Assembly: GCA_963722415.1 (NCBI GenBank)
Contig: CAVRNI010000039.1
Location: 186,001-250,000, forward strand
Length of the DNA stretch: 64,000 nt
Reading direction: 5' to 3'
Origin: JALOLG01 sp963722415
GTDB lineage: Bacteria; Actinomycetota; Acidimicrobiia; Acidimicrobiales; Ilumatobacteraceae
Shown in pieces: positions 26,035 through 35,947 of the stretch. The notes under the pieces were generated by a model. The model made no database searches. It saw only the letters and a program-made list of their open reading frames with translations, and was not told the DNA's origin. The position numbers and the translations under genes were made by a program. Positions within the stretch are counted from its first letter, which is position 1; each line of letters opens with the position of its first letter.

Positions 26035-27004
26035 TCAGCCGAGTCGGCCCGGATTCGCCGTTCAGGATTCCGGCGAACACGTCGGCGTCGACGTTGCCGC
26101 CGGTGATCACGACGGCGACCCGGCGGCCGGCGATGCGTTGACGCTCGCTGAGCGCGCCGGCGAGGGCGATCGCACCGGCGGGCTCGGCGGTGTTGTGCGT
26201 GGTGCGGTGGAGGATCCGCATCGCGTCAGCCGTCGCCTCGTCGGGTACCTCGATCACGCGCGCTGCACCCTTGCCGATGATGTCGACCGCGACCGGATCC
26301 GGCACCCGGCAGGCGACGCCGTCGACGAACGTGTCGGCGGTGTCGGTGGGCACCGGCGCGCCGGCCTCGAACGACAACCGGTACGACGGCGCCCGGTCGG
26401 ACACCACGCCGACGATCTCGGTCGACAGTCCGAGCAGGTCGCGCACGAGGATCATGCCGCAGATCCCGGAGCCGAGACCGATGGGGACGTAGACCGTGTC
26501 GAGCGTGGGTGCTCCGGCGAGGAGCTCACGTGCGTACGTCGCGACGCCCAGGGCGAGATCGGGGTGGAACGACGGAACCATCAGGAGCCCGCGCTCCTCG
26601 CCGATCCGTGCCGCTTCCTCGACGGCGCTCTGGAAGTCGTGGCCCGCCTCGATCAGCTCGGCGCCGAGGGCGCGCATCGCGGCGTTCTTCTCGACGCTGT
26701 TGCCGTGCGGCGCCACGATCACGACCGGCACACCGCTCGCCCGTCCGGCGAACGCCAGGCTCTGCCCGTGGTTGCCGCGCGTCGCGCTGATGATGCCGGC
26801 GACGTCGCTGCGCCGACGGACTCGGTCGACGTGGACGAGGCCACCGCGGACCTTGAAGGCGCCGATCGGCGTGTGGTTCTCGTGCTTGACCCACACCTCC
26901 GTCCCGAGCTCCTCGGCCAGCAGCGGCCACGCGTACTGGGGTGTCGGGGGCATGTGGGCGTACACGATCGCCTCGGCGCGATCGAGATCGTCGAGCGTGA
27001 ACAT
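26035..27004 (-). CDS. Threonine ammonia-lyase / serine-threonine dehydratase
   Basis: About 322 residues. It is a fold-type II PLP enzyme that deaminates threonine, giving 2-oxobutyrate for isoleucine synthesis. The PLP lysine is in TPIGAFKVRGG, the phosphate loop is in PIGLGSGICG, and ISATRGNHGQSLAFAG binds the cofactor ring. There is no C-terminal ACT domain, so it is the short form. The in-frame stop is missing: the frame runs on to 25667, antisense to the next gene. A TGA one frame over at 26035-26037 is the likely true end, implying a nearby single-base error. Other fold-type II dehydratases are possible. Confidence 0.82.
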
Positions 27005-27014
27005 CAGACGCGCC

Positions 27015-27509
27015 TCACTTCGTACCGATGGGTCGTCGGGGATCCACCGCACCGGATTCGGTGACGATGATGTCGAGCGAGATGTCGTGTGCTTCCGTCG
27101 GCAACGCGTCGACGACCTGGGGGTCGAACCCGACACCGATCGATGTGCAGTCGGGACGCACCGCGGCGAGGAACCGGTCGTACCATCCGCCGCCCTGGCC
27201 GAGCCGCGCCCCAGCGGGCGTGAACGCGACGCCGGGGACGACCACGACGTCGACCGTCGTCGGGTCAGGCTGATCTTCGGGGACGACGACACGTTTGCCG
27301 CGCTCGCTGCACCAGGCGATGAAAGGCGCCGTGTCGGGCTCGCCGGCGATCGATGTGAACACCATCACGGTGCCGGCTCGGGCCACCGCGTCGAGTCCCT
27401 CGACCGTCGCCCAGATGCGCTCCGACCGGCTGGCCTGGTCCGAGAGCGCGCGCCGCATCGTCCGCATCTTCGACCGCAACGCGCGCTTGTCGTCGATGGG
27501 CAGGGGCAC
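27015..27509 (-). CDS. 5-formyltetrahydrofolate cyclo-ligase
   Basis: 164 residues from a GTG at 27509. It converts 5-formyl- to 5,10-methenyl-tetrahydrofolate using ATP. Family landmarks are KRALRSKMRTMRRAL at the N-terminus and the ATP/metal motif FTPAGARLGQGGGWYDRFLA, followed by GVGFDPQVVDALP. It is somewhat shorter than the typical 180-200 residues. It ends 10 bases before the dehydratase ATG and is divergent from the flavin reductase with only 25 bases between them. Confidence 0.9.
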   Translation of the reverse strand: MPLPIDDKRALRSKMRTMRRALSDQASRSERIWATVEGLDAVARAGTVMVFTSIAGEPDTAPFIAWCSERGKRVVVPEDQPDPTTVDVVVVPGVAFTPAGARLGQGGGWYDRFLAAVRPDCTSIGVGFDPQVVDALPTEAHDISLDIIVTESGAVDPRRPIGTK

Positions 27510-27521
27510 GGAGCCGCAGCG

Positions 27522-27527
27522 TACAGT
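27522..27527 (+). promoter_or_regulatory. -10 element of a leaderless promoter
   Basis: TACAGT ends exactly seven bases before the flavin reductase GTG at 27535. The 25-base gap to the divergent gene leaves no room for an untranslated leader, so the mRNA probably starts at the GTG. Confidence 0.6.
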
Positions 27528-27534
27528 CGTCACC

Positions 27535-28059
27535 GTGACCGCCCCCGAGACGAATCGCTCGTTCGACGCCAAGCAGTTCCGGTCCGTGCTCGGCCATTTC
27601 CCGACAGGTGTCACGATCGTCTCGGGCATCGCCGACGGCGCACCTGCCGGGTTCACGATCGGGTCGTTCACATCGGTCTCGCTCGAGCCACCGATGGTCG
27701 GCTTCCTGCCGATGACCACGAGCGACACGTGGACCGCGATCGCGCCGAGCGGCAGCTTCTGTGTCAACGTGCTCAGCCGCGCCCAGGCCGATCTGTGCTG
27801 GAGGTTCGCGAAGACCGGCAACGAGAGCGAACGGTTCGACGGGGTCAAGTGGCACCCGGCTCCGACCGGCTCACCGATCATCGATCGGGCCGTGGCGTGG
27901 ATCGACTGCGAGACGGAGGGCGTCTACGAGATGGGCGATCACCTCTTCGTCCTCGGCCACGTGGTCGCCCTCGAGGCCGACGCCGACCACGACGGCGACG
28001 GCCCGCACCCGCTGTTGTTCTTCAAGGGCACCCTCGGCGGTTTCGCCGCCGAGGGATGA
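27535..28059 (+). CDS. Flavin reductase-like (FMN-binding) protein
   Basis: 174 residues of the HpaC/flavin reductase split-barrel family. These bind FMN and often supply reduced flavin to a monooxygenase. Typical features are FRSVLGHFPTGVTIV, SFTSVSLEPPMVGFLPMTTS, FCVNVLSRAQADLCWRFA and the C-terminal GDHLFVLGHVVALE with PLLFFKG. The GTG at 27535 lies seven bases from a -10 element. No monooxygenase partner is adjacent. Confidence 0.88.
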   Translation: MTAPETNRSFDAKQFRSVLGHFPTGVTIVSGIADGAPAGFTIGSFTSVSLEPPMVGFLPMTTSDTWTAIAPSGSFCVNVLSRAQADLCWRFAKTGNESERFDGVKWHPAPTGSPIIDRAVAWIDCETEGVYEMGDHLFVLGHVVALEADADHDGDGPHPLLFFKGTLGGFAAEG

Positions 28060-28060
28060 C

Positions 28061-28447
28061 GTGAACGTCGCGCGCGTTCGCGTCGCGGCCGCGCTCGACA
28101 TCGCCGTCATCGTCGTGTTCGTCGCCATCGGTCGGAGGAACCACGACGAGGGATCGGCGATGGGCGAGGTGTTCCGGATCGCGGCGCCGTTCCTCATCGG
28201 CCTCGCGGCGGGATGGATCGTCGCCCGGGCGTGGCGGCGACCCTTCGACGTGGTGACCGGCTGCACGATCTGGGTCGTCACGATCGCGGTCGGGATGGTG
28301 CTGCGCCGGACGCTGTTCGACCGCGGCACGGCGATCTCGTTCGTGATCGTCGCCAGTGTGTTCACCGGCGTCCTCCTGATCGGTTGGCGTCTCGTCGCCT
28401 CCCGCATCACACACCGATCAGACATCGAAATCAGACAAGGTTCGTGA
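28061..28447 (+). CDS. DUF3054 family membrane protein
   Basis: 128 residues with four membrane helices. Conserved features of the family are the first helix followed by FVAIGRRNHDEGSA, the RAWRRPFDVVTGCTIW loop, and VGMVLRRTLF. It begins one base after the flavin reductase stop, so the two are likely one transcript. Function is unknown. Its end overlaps the convergent ilvD by 17 bases. Confidence 0.8.
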   Translation: MNVARVRVAAALDIAVIVVFVAIGRRNHDEGSAMGEVFRIAAPFLIGLAAGWIVARAWRRPFDVVTGCTIWVVTIAVGMVLRRTLFDRGTAISFVIVASVFTGVLLIGWRLVASRITHRSDIEIRQGS

Positions 28448-30135
28448 TCGCGCCCTTCTCGGCGCCCTGCGCGAGCCGGGCGTACTTGCCGAGCACGCCG
28501 CTCGTGTAGCGCGGTGGGTTCGGCGCCCACCCGTCGCGACGCGACGCCAGTTCGGCGTCGTCGACGAGCAGGTCGAGCGCCAGCGACGGCACGTCGATGC
28601 GGATCCGGTCGCCGTCACGGACGAACGCGATCGGCCCGCCGTCGACGGCCTCCGGGCGCGACGTGGCCGATGCAGAACCCCCACGTCCCGCCGGAGAAGC
28701 GGCCGTCGGTGATCAACGCGCAGTCGGCGCCCCGCCCGGCGCCCTTCAACGCCCCCGTGATCGCCAGCATCTCGCGCATTCCCGGGCCACCCTTCGGGCC
28801 CTCGTAGCGGATCACGATCACGGTGCCGGGTTGCATCTCTCCGGCCATGACGACCGCCATCGCGTCGTCCTCACCGTCGAACACGCGGGCGACGCCTTCG
28901 AACGTCCGCTGCTCCTTCGACAGCCCGGCGACCTTCACCACCGATCCCTGCGGCGCCAGTGAGCCGGTGAGCACGTTCAGCCCGCCCTCGACGTTGATCG
29001 GCGCGTCGAGCGGGTGCACGACCGTCCCGTCCGGCCCCGGCGGGTCGATGGCGGCGAGGTTCTCGGCCATCGTGCGTCCGGTGACCGTCAACACGTCGCC
29101 GTGGATCAGCCCGGCGTCGAGGAGGTGCTTGAGCACGACGGGCACGCCACCGATGCGGTCGAGGTCGGTCATGTGGAACTTGCCACCCGGCTTCATGTCG
29201 GCGATGTGGGGGACGCGAGCGGCGATGCGGTTGAAGTCGGCGAGCTCGAGGGCCACGCCCGCCTCGTTGGCGATGGCGAGCAGGTGCAGCACCGCGTTGG
29301 TCGACCCGCCGAGCGCGTTGGCGAGGGCGATCGCGTTCTCGAACGCCTGCTTGGTGAGGATGTCGCTCGGACGGATCCCGAGCCGCAGCATCTCGACCAC
29401 CGCCGCCCCGGCCGCGGTCGCATCGTCCTCGCGGCGCCGATCGACCGCCGGTGGCGACGCCGAGCCCGGGAGCGAGAGCCCGAGCGCCTCACCGATCGAG
29501 CTCATCGTGTTGGCGGTGAACATCCCACCGCACGCGCCTTCGCCCGGGCACGCGTTCTTCTCGATCGCGTGCAGCTCGTCCTCGGTGATCGTGCCGGCGG
29601 CGCAGGCGCCGATCGCCTCGAACACACTCGTGATGTCGAGCGCCTTGCCGTTGAGGTAGCCGGGGAGCGTCGATCCGTTGTAGACGAACACGCCGGGCAG
29701 GTTGAGCCGGGCGATCGCCATCATCATCCCCGGCATCGACTTGTCGCAGCCGCCGGTGGCGACGAGCCCGTCGAACCGCTCGGCGTGCATCACCGCCTCG
29801 ACCGAGTCGGCGATGATCTCGCGGCTGACGAGCGACGCCCGCATCCCCTCGTTGCCCATCGAGATGCCGTCGGACACGGTGATCGTGCCGAACTCGAGCG
29901 GGACCCCGCCCGCCCGGCGGACGCCCTCCTTGGCCGCCGCGGTCAGGCGGCGCAGCGAGGCGTTGCACGGGGTGATCTCGTTCCACGACGAGGCGACGCC
30001 GATCTGCGGCTTGCCCCAGTCGTCGTCGGTGAGCCCGACGGCCCGCAGCATCGCCCGCGAGGCCGCCTTCTGGATCCCGTCGGTGACATCGCGCGACCGC
30101 GGCTTGATGTCGACCGGCGTGGCGTCTGTGGTCAT
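28431..30135 (-). CDS. ilvD: Dihydroxy-acid dehydratase (frame break near the C-terminus)
   Basis: About 567 residues. It dehydrates the dihydroxy acids made by IlvC in valine and isoleucine synthesis and carries an Fe-S cluster. The cluster cysteines are in ATGGCDKSMPGMM and KNACPGEGACGGMFTANTM. The C-terminal domain has TDGRFSGGTWGFCIGHVAPG. The frame breaks near 28650-28655, where one extra G separates GHVAP from EAVDGGPIAFVRDGD; the end KGAITNLV matches the family. The TGA is at 28431. The gene stands apart from ilvBNC with its own -10 element. Confidence 0.92.
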
Positions 30136-30142
30136 GCCGGCG

Positions 30143-30148
30143 AGGGTA
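30143..30148 (-). promoter_or_regulatory. -10 element of a leaderless ilvD promoter
   Basis: TACCCT on the minus strand ends seven bases before the ilvD ATG at 30135. The same hexamer and spacing occur before the malyl-CoA lyase gene at 61655. Confidence 0.55.
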
Positions 30149-30224
30149 GTGCGATGTGTCGCACCCAGCCTGGTGCGCGCGGCACCTGCATGTCTTCAGC
30201 AGGATCTCTTGGCAAACTGGCTGC

Positions 30225-30719
30225 ATGCCGGACGTTCGCGAGACCAACCTGCCAGGGATCGGTGTGCGCCACGACTTCACCACCGCCGACGGCACGCGGA
30301 TCGGCGTGCTCGTGCGCCGCGACGGGCGGCGGGAGATCCTCGTCTACGACCGCAAGGATCCCGACGCGTGCTCCGAGCGGATGCAGTTGTCGGCCTCCGA
30401 CACGCAGACCCTGTCGGAGCTCCTCGGGGCCGGTCGGGTGACCGAGGCGGTGACGGCCGTTCGCCAGCAGATCGAAGGACTGGCGATCGAGTGGATCGAG
30501 CTCGGCACGACGTCGCCGTTGATCGGCCACACGATCGCCGACGGACAGTTGCGGACGCGAACGGGTGCGTCGGTGGTGGCCGTCATCCGCGGTGACACCA
30601 CCGTGCCGGCGCCGGAGCCCGACTTCGTGTTCGAAGCCCGCGACGTCGTCGTGGCCGTCGGCACCGACGAAGGCCTGGCGACGTTGCGTTCGATCCTCGG
30701 TCCACCACCCGGTCGCTGA
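30225..30719 (+). CDS. TrkA-C domain regulatory subunit of a K+/H+ antiporter
   Basis: 164 residues. The C-terminal 70 or so residues form an RCK_C/TrkA-C domain (ELGTTSPLIGHTIADGQLR ... VVAVGTDEGLATLR), which binds nucleotide or another ligand and gates transport. The N-terminal half is a small beta domain (RHDFTTADGTRIGVLVRRDG), as in KhtT-like proteins. The GTG of the antiporter gene starts three bases after this stop, so the two form one unit, comparable to KhtTU. Confidence 0.85.
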   Translation: MPDVRETNLPGIGVRHDFTTADGTRIGVLVRRDGRREILVYDRKDPDACSERMQLSASDTQTLSELLGAGRVTEAVTAVRQQIEGLAIEWIELGTTSPLIGHTIADGQLRTRTGASVVAVIRGDTTVPAPEPDFVFEARDVVVAVGTDEGLATLRSILGPPPGR

Positions 30720-30721
30720 TC

Positions 30722-31914
30722 GTGCTGGCCGCCGGGTCGTCGGAGGCGGCGCTCGCGTTCATCGAGATCGGCGCCGTCGTGCTGGCGCTGGCGGTCCTGT
30801 CTCGACTTGCCGGGCGCATCGGGATCACCGCCGTCCCGCTCTACCTCATCGCCGGCCTCGTCGTCGGCGAGGGTGGCGTGGTCACGCTCGACGTCAGCGA
30901 GGAGTTCATCTCCCTCGCCGCCGAGATCGGTGTGCTGCTCCTCCTGCTCGCACTCGGTCTCGAGTACAACGAGGCCGAACTCCGGACCGGGCTGCGCACT
31001 GGACTCGTCCCGGGCCTCACCGACATGATGCTCAACGCAGTTCCCGGCGTCGTCCTCGGCCTGCTGCTCGGCTGGACGCCGCTCGCCGCGGTGCTGCTCG
31101 GTGGCGTCTGCTGGGTGAGCTCGTCCGGGATCATCTCCAAGGTGCTCTCCGACCTCGGCCGGCTCGGCTTTCGGGAGACCCCGACGGTGCTCAACATGCT
31201 CGTGATCGAGGACCTCGCGATGGCGGTCTACCTGCCGGTCGTCGCCGCATTGATCGCCGGCGGAACGGTGGCGGGCCTGTTGGGGAGCGTGGGGCTGGCG
31301 ATCACCGCCGTCGCCTTGGTCCTCGTCCTCGCCGTGCGATACGGCGGCCACCTCAGCGACGTCGTCGCCGGCGGCTCGAACGAGTCGCTGCTGCTGACGG
31401 TGTTCGGGCTCACGCTCCTGGTCGGCGGGTTGGCACAGCGGATCGAGGTGTCGGGGGCGATCGGCGCCTTTCTCGTCGGCCTCGCCCTGTCGGGCCGCGC
31501 CGAGGAGCGCGCCGCCGCCTTGATCGCGCCGCTGCGAGACCTGTTCGCCGCCACGTTCTTCGTGTTCTTCTCGTTCCAGATCGATCCGGCCGACCTCGTC
31601 GACGTGGCCCTGCCGGCCCTCGGCTCGCCATCGTCACGTCGATCGCCAAGGTCGCCACCGGGTGGATCGCGGCCGGGCGGGCCGGTGTCGGACCCCGCGG
31701 TCGGGTGCGGGCCGGCACGGTGCTGATCGCCCGCGGCGAGTTCTCGATCGTCATCGCCGCCCTCGGGTCCGAGCTCGTCGACGGGCCCGATCTCGGTGCG
31801 CTCGCGGCCGCCTACGTGTTGATCACCGCGATCGTCGGCCCCCTCGCGACGAGATACGCCGACTCCATCCCGATCCCTTCCCGCCTCGCCGCCGCTGCAC
31901 TGCCGGCGCCGTAG
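30722..31914 (+). CDS. CPA2-type cation:proton antiporter (frame break)
   Basis: About 397 residues with around twelve membrane segments. It should exchange K+ (or Na+) for H+ under control of the preceding TrkA-C subunit. LAAEIGVLLLLLALGLEYN matches helix three of the CPA2 fold and SSSGIISKVLSDLGRLGFRE the unwound ion-binding region. The frame shifts at 31615-31628, after VDVALPA, and continues LAIVTSIAKVATGW, then the conserved GEFSIVIAALG. The separate regulatory gene means no RCK domain is needed at the C-terminus. Confidence 0.85.
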
Positions 31915-31919
31915 AAGCC

Positions 31920-33376
31920 TCAGGCGCGGCGGGACTGCAGGATGGCGGTGACGGCCTTGCCGTCGGCCTGGCCCTTGGATGCCTTCATCACCGCGCCGAC
32001 CAACGCGCCGGCCGCCTTGTCCTCGCCGGCGCGGTACTTCTCCCACGCGTCCGGCTGGGCGGCGATCGCCTCGTCGACCATCGTTTCGAGCGCCGACGTG
32101 TCGACCGCCTCGAAACCTCTCGCCGCGGCGATCGCCGCGGGATCGTCGCCCTCGCCGGCGACGAGGTCGGCGAGCACCTGCTTCACCTGGGTCGACGTCA
32201 AGCGTGCCGGCGACCTCCATCAGCGTCAACTTGGCGATGGCCGACACCGGGACGGCGGGCTCGCCACCTTGCTCGGCGAACGCCTCTTTGACGTGGACGA
32301 GCGCCCGCGCCGGGTCGCCGCCGGCATCACGTACGGCGAGCACGTAGAAGTCCTGGCCGCGGTCGACGACCACCATCACGGCCTCGCTCGCGGGAGCCGA
32401 GCCGGTGGCATCGGCGAGGCGCTCGCGTCGTGCCGCAGGCAGCATCGGCAACTCGGACCGGACCCGCTCGATCCACGCCGGGTCGGGGTCGAGCGGGACG
32501 AGGTCGGGCTCGAGGAAGTAGCGGTAGTCGTCGGCGTCCTCCTTGGAGCGCAACGTGTGGGTGCGGCCGTCGGTCTCGTCCCAGTGCCTGGTCTCCTGGT
32601 GGACCGACCTCGCCGGCTTCGACGAGGACGACCTGGCGCCGCGCCTCGTACTCGATGGCCCGGCCGAGCGAGCGCACCGAGTTGAGGTTCTTGATCTCGC
32701 ATCGCGTCCCCAGCGGTGTGCCCGGCTTGTGCACGCTGACGTTGGCGTCGACGCGCATCGATCCCTCTTCCATCTTGGCGTCCGACGCACCGATCGCGAC
32801 GAGGATCGCCCGCAGCTCGTTGACGTACTCGCGCGCCTGCTCGGACGTGCGGATGTCGGGCCGGCTCACGATCTCGACGAGCGGAACCCCGGCCCGGTTG
32901 AAGTCGATCAGCGAGTGCCCGCTGCCGTGGATCCGGCCGCCCGAGCCGCCGACGTGGGTCGACTTGCCGGTGTCCTCCTCGAGGTGCGCCCGCTCGATGC
33001 CGACACGCGTGCCGTCGGCCAGCACCAGCCACCCGTCGACGTTGAGCGGCTCGTCGTACTGGCTGATCTGGTACGCCTTCGGCATGTCGGGATAGAAGTA
33101 GTTCTTGCGGTGGAACGTGCACGGCTTCACCGTGCAGTTGAGGGCCAGCCCGATCCGCATCGCCAGCTCGACGGCCTGGCGGTTGAGCACCGGCAAGGCG
33201 CCCGGCAACCCGAGCGTGACGGGATCGATGTTCGTGTTGGGCTCGTCACCGAACCGGTTCGGCGACGCCGAGAACAGCTTCGTCGCCGTCGCCAACTCGA
33301 CGTGCACCTCGAGCCCGACGACGAGCTCGTAGCCGCGCAGCGCATCCTCGGTCGCAGTCATGACGTCAGCGGTCAT
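31920..33376 (-). CDS. gatB: Asp/Glu-tRNA amidotransferase subunit B (two frame breaks)
   Basis: About 485 residues. GatB binds the misacylated tRNA, and its kinase site activates Asp or Glu before amidation. N-terminal landmarks are VVGLEVHVELATATKLFS, the zinc-site region CTVKPCTFHRKNYFYPDMPK and HLEEDTGKSTH. Breaks near 32625 (between LVEAGE and VHQETRHWDE) and near 32205 (between MEVAGTL and TSTQVKQVL) divide it into three frames. The tail is the GatB/YqeY domain. The ATG at 33376 overlaps the gatA stop; an ATG at 33361 is an alternative. The gene is normally indispensable, so the breaks are almost certainly sequence errors. Confidence 0.93.
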
Positions 33377-34813
33377 GGCGTCGACTCTCCATCGCTCGTT
33401 CGAGCTCGGCGGCGACCTGGAACATGGTGGGCTCGCCGCGGGTCGATGCCAGCACTTGGATGCCCACCGGGAGGTCGTCGGCGCCGGTGCCGAACGGGAC
33501 GCTCATGCCCGGGTGCCCGCTCAGGTTGCTCGGGATCGTGTACGTGTCGCACAGGTACATCGCGAGCGGGTTGTCGGTCTTGGCGCCGACGGGAACGCGA
33601 CCGTCGGCGACGTCGGCGTCAGCAGCACGTCGGCGTGCTCGTAGGCGCGGGCGAAGTCGTCGCTGATGAGGCGCCGCACGCGCAACGCCTTGCCGTAGTA
33701 GGCGTCGTAGTAGCCCGCCGACAGCGCGTACGTGCCGAGCATGATGCGCCGCTTGACCTCGGCGCCGAACCCCTCGTGGCGGGTCGCCATGTACATCGCG
33801 TTCGTGTCGGGCGCTTCGACCCGCAAGCCGTAGCGGACGCCGTCGTAGCGGGCGAGGTTGCTCGACGCCTCGGCGGGTGCGATCAGGTAGTAGGCGGTGA
33901 GGCCGTACGTGAACGCCGGCACCTCGACGTCGACGATCTTGGCCCCGCCGCGCCGAGGGCGTCGAACGCCGCTTCGAGCCGTTCGATCACGTCGGGGTCG
34001 GCGCCCGACGGCAGGTCGGTGATCCGGCCGACGCGCAGCCCTTCGACGCCCCGATCGAGCACTTCGCGCAGAGCCGGGAACGGTTCGGGGATCGACGTCG
34101 AGTCCATCGGATCGTGGCCGGCGATGACCTCGAGCGCCAGCGCCGCGTCGTCGACGGTCGTGCTGAACGGCCCGATCTGGTCGAGGCTGCTGGCGAACGC
34201 GACGAGCCCGTAGCGGCTGACGGCGCCGTAGGTCGTCTTGACACCCACGACGCCGCACAACGCGGCCGGCTGGCGGATCGAGCCACCGGTGTCGCTGCCG
34301 AAGCCGAGCGGCGCGAACCCGGCCGCCACGGCGGCCGCGCTGCCGCCCGACGAGCCTCCCGGAACACGGCTGATGTCGTGCGGGTTGCGCGTCGGCCCGA
34401 ACGCCGAGTTCTCGGTGCTCGACCCCATCGCGAACTCGTCGAGGTTGGTCTTGCCGATCACGACCGCACCGGCGGCCTTCAGGCGGGTGACCACCGTCGC
34501 GTCGTACGGCGGGAGGTAGCCCTCGAGGATCTTCGACGAGCACGTGGTCGCCACGCCGCGCGTGCACATGTTGTCCTTGAGCGCGACGGGCACCCCGGCG
34601 AGCGGGCCGGGATCGTCACCGGCCGCGACCGCGGCGTCGATCGCGGCTGCCGCCGCCCGGGCCGCTTCGGCGCCGACGAGGTTGAAGGCGTGGATCTCGT
34701 GCTCGCGGGCTTCGATCGCGGCGAGGTGCCGCTCGACGACGTCGGACGCGGTGACCGAGCCGTCGCGGACGGCGTCGGCGATGCCGGCGGCGGTGGTCGG
34801 GATGGCCGACCAC
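33366..34813 (-). CDS. gatA: Asp/Glu-tRNA amidotransferase subunit A (three frame breaks)
   Basis: About 482 residues. GatA is the amidase that frees ammonia from glutamine. The Ser-cisSer-Lys triad is complete: Lys in GVPVALKDNMCT, and the two Ser in SRVPGGSSGGSAAAVAAG with the following SDTGGSIRQPAA. Breaks lie near 34810 (just after the GTG start, before SAIPTTAAGIADAV), near 33950 (before AKIVDVEVPAF) and near 33604 (before VGAKTDNPLAMYLC). The C-terminus NLSGHPGMSVPFG is standard. The gene sits two bases after gatC and overlaps gatB, the usual gatCAB operon. Confidence 0.93.
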
Positions 34814-34815
34814 GC

Positions 34816-35118
34816 TCAAACCTCCAAGCCGACGATCGGGGGGACGCGGAACCGGCCGTCCTCGGCCTGCGGGGCGGCGGCGAGCACCTCGTCACGATCG
34901 AGAACCGGCGCCTCGACGTCGTCGCGCATCACGTTGACCAGCGGGTACGGCTGCGTCATCGGCGCGACGTCGGAGAGGTCGAGGGCATCGACGTCGGCGA
35001 AGTGTTCGAGCACGGCGGACAACTGCGTCGTCGCCACTTCGATCTCCTCGGGGGTCAGATCGAGGCGGGCGAGGCGGGACACCTTGGCGACGACGTCGGC
35101 GGTGATGCGTTCGGACAC
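34816..35118 (-). CDS. gatC: Asp/Glu-tRNA amidotransferase subunit C
   Basis: 100 residues from a GTG. GatC wraps around GatA and stabilises the complex. The family pattern is clear: VAKVSRLARLDLTPEEIE, then a helix to LEHFADVDALD, SDVAPMTQPYPLVNVMRDD and the C-terminal FRVPPIV. The frame is intact. It is the first gene of gatCAB. Confidence 0.95.
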   Translation of the reverse strand: MSERITADVVAKVSRLARLDLTPEEIEVATTQLSAVLEHFADVDALDLSDVAPMTQPYPLVNVMRDDVEAPVLDRDEVLAAAPQAEDGRFRVPPIVGLEV

Positions 35119-35196
35119 GTCGTCCGAGGCTAGTTGCGTGACGGCGAAAGCCGCACGTGGGTTGGCGCCGACGCGCGCGATGTCACGCCGGAGACG

Positions 35197-35797
35197 TCAG
35201 GGGGTCGAGTCGTCCGGCAACAGCGGATCGGCCGAGAACGTGCGCTCGCACAGGAATGGCGGACGTGTTTCGCCGGAGTGGTAGCGATAGCGCTCGCCGC
35301 CGACCTCGAGCTCGATCAGCGTGCCGTCGACTTGGACCTGCAGGTACTCCATCCCGTGCTGTGGGCACCCGAGCCCCTTGTCGGGCCACACGACGAACGC
35401 CGCCGACACGATCGTGATCGTCGAGGGGTCGACGCTCAGACGGGCCGCCAGATCGGCGACGGCGAGGTCGATCTCCGGCTGGACACCGATCGATCGCGGA
35501 TCGATCGTCCGGTATCGATCGGCCCGGTTGTGCTGTCGGGAGGTTCGGTCACGGTCGCCTCGCTCTCGTCGGACGGATCGGTCGCCGGAGTGTCGGCGTC
35601 AACGGTCGTCGACGCCGGCGCGTTCGACGACGCGTTCGATCTGTCGCCGGACCGACGACGTCGGGTCGGCGATCGCGCTCGCGGCCGGTCGGCTCGGCGG
35701 CGTCGTCGCCGCACCCGGCGCACAACGCCGCGATGCCGAACACCAACGAGGAGGCGACGACGGTGGTGACGCTGCCTCGCGACCGGCTCCGTGCCAC
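35197..35797 (-). CDS. Secreted lipoprotein with a C-terminal Cys-paired domain (frame breaks)
   Basis: About 200 residues when three frames are joined. From the GTG at 35797 it reads VARSRSRGSVTTVV and continues to the lipobox LCAGC, so it should be lipid-anchored. A Thr/Asp-rich linker follows in another frame (STTVDADTPATDPSDESEAT). The C-terminal domain (IDLAVADLAARLSVDPSTIT ... FVVWPDKGLGCPQHGMEY ... RYRYHSGETRPPFLC) is a small secreted domain I have seen in many actinobacterial and Chloroflexi lipoproteins. Its WPD-x-x-LGCP motif and final Cys suggest a disulphide. Breaks lie near 35700-35640 and near 35510. Function unknown. Confidence 0.6.
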
Positions 35798-35947
35798 AAG
35801 CGCGCACTGTAGGGCGGTCGGCGGGCGAGTAGATGTTGCGGGCGGCCACGGGGCCGCCCGCAGGCTGGCACGTCGGGGAGGGGCCGCCTCGGCGACCCCT
35901 CCCCGACGCACGGACCGGAACGTCCGGCCCGCCCCGCCTATTCCTGC

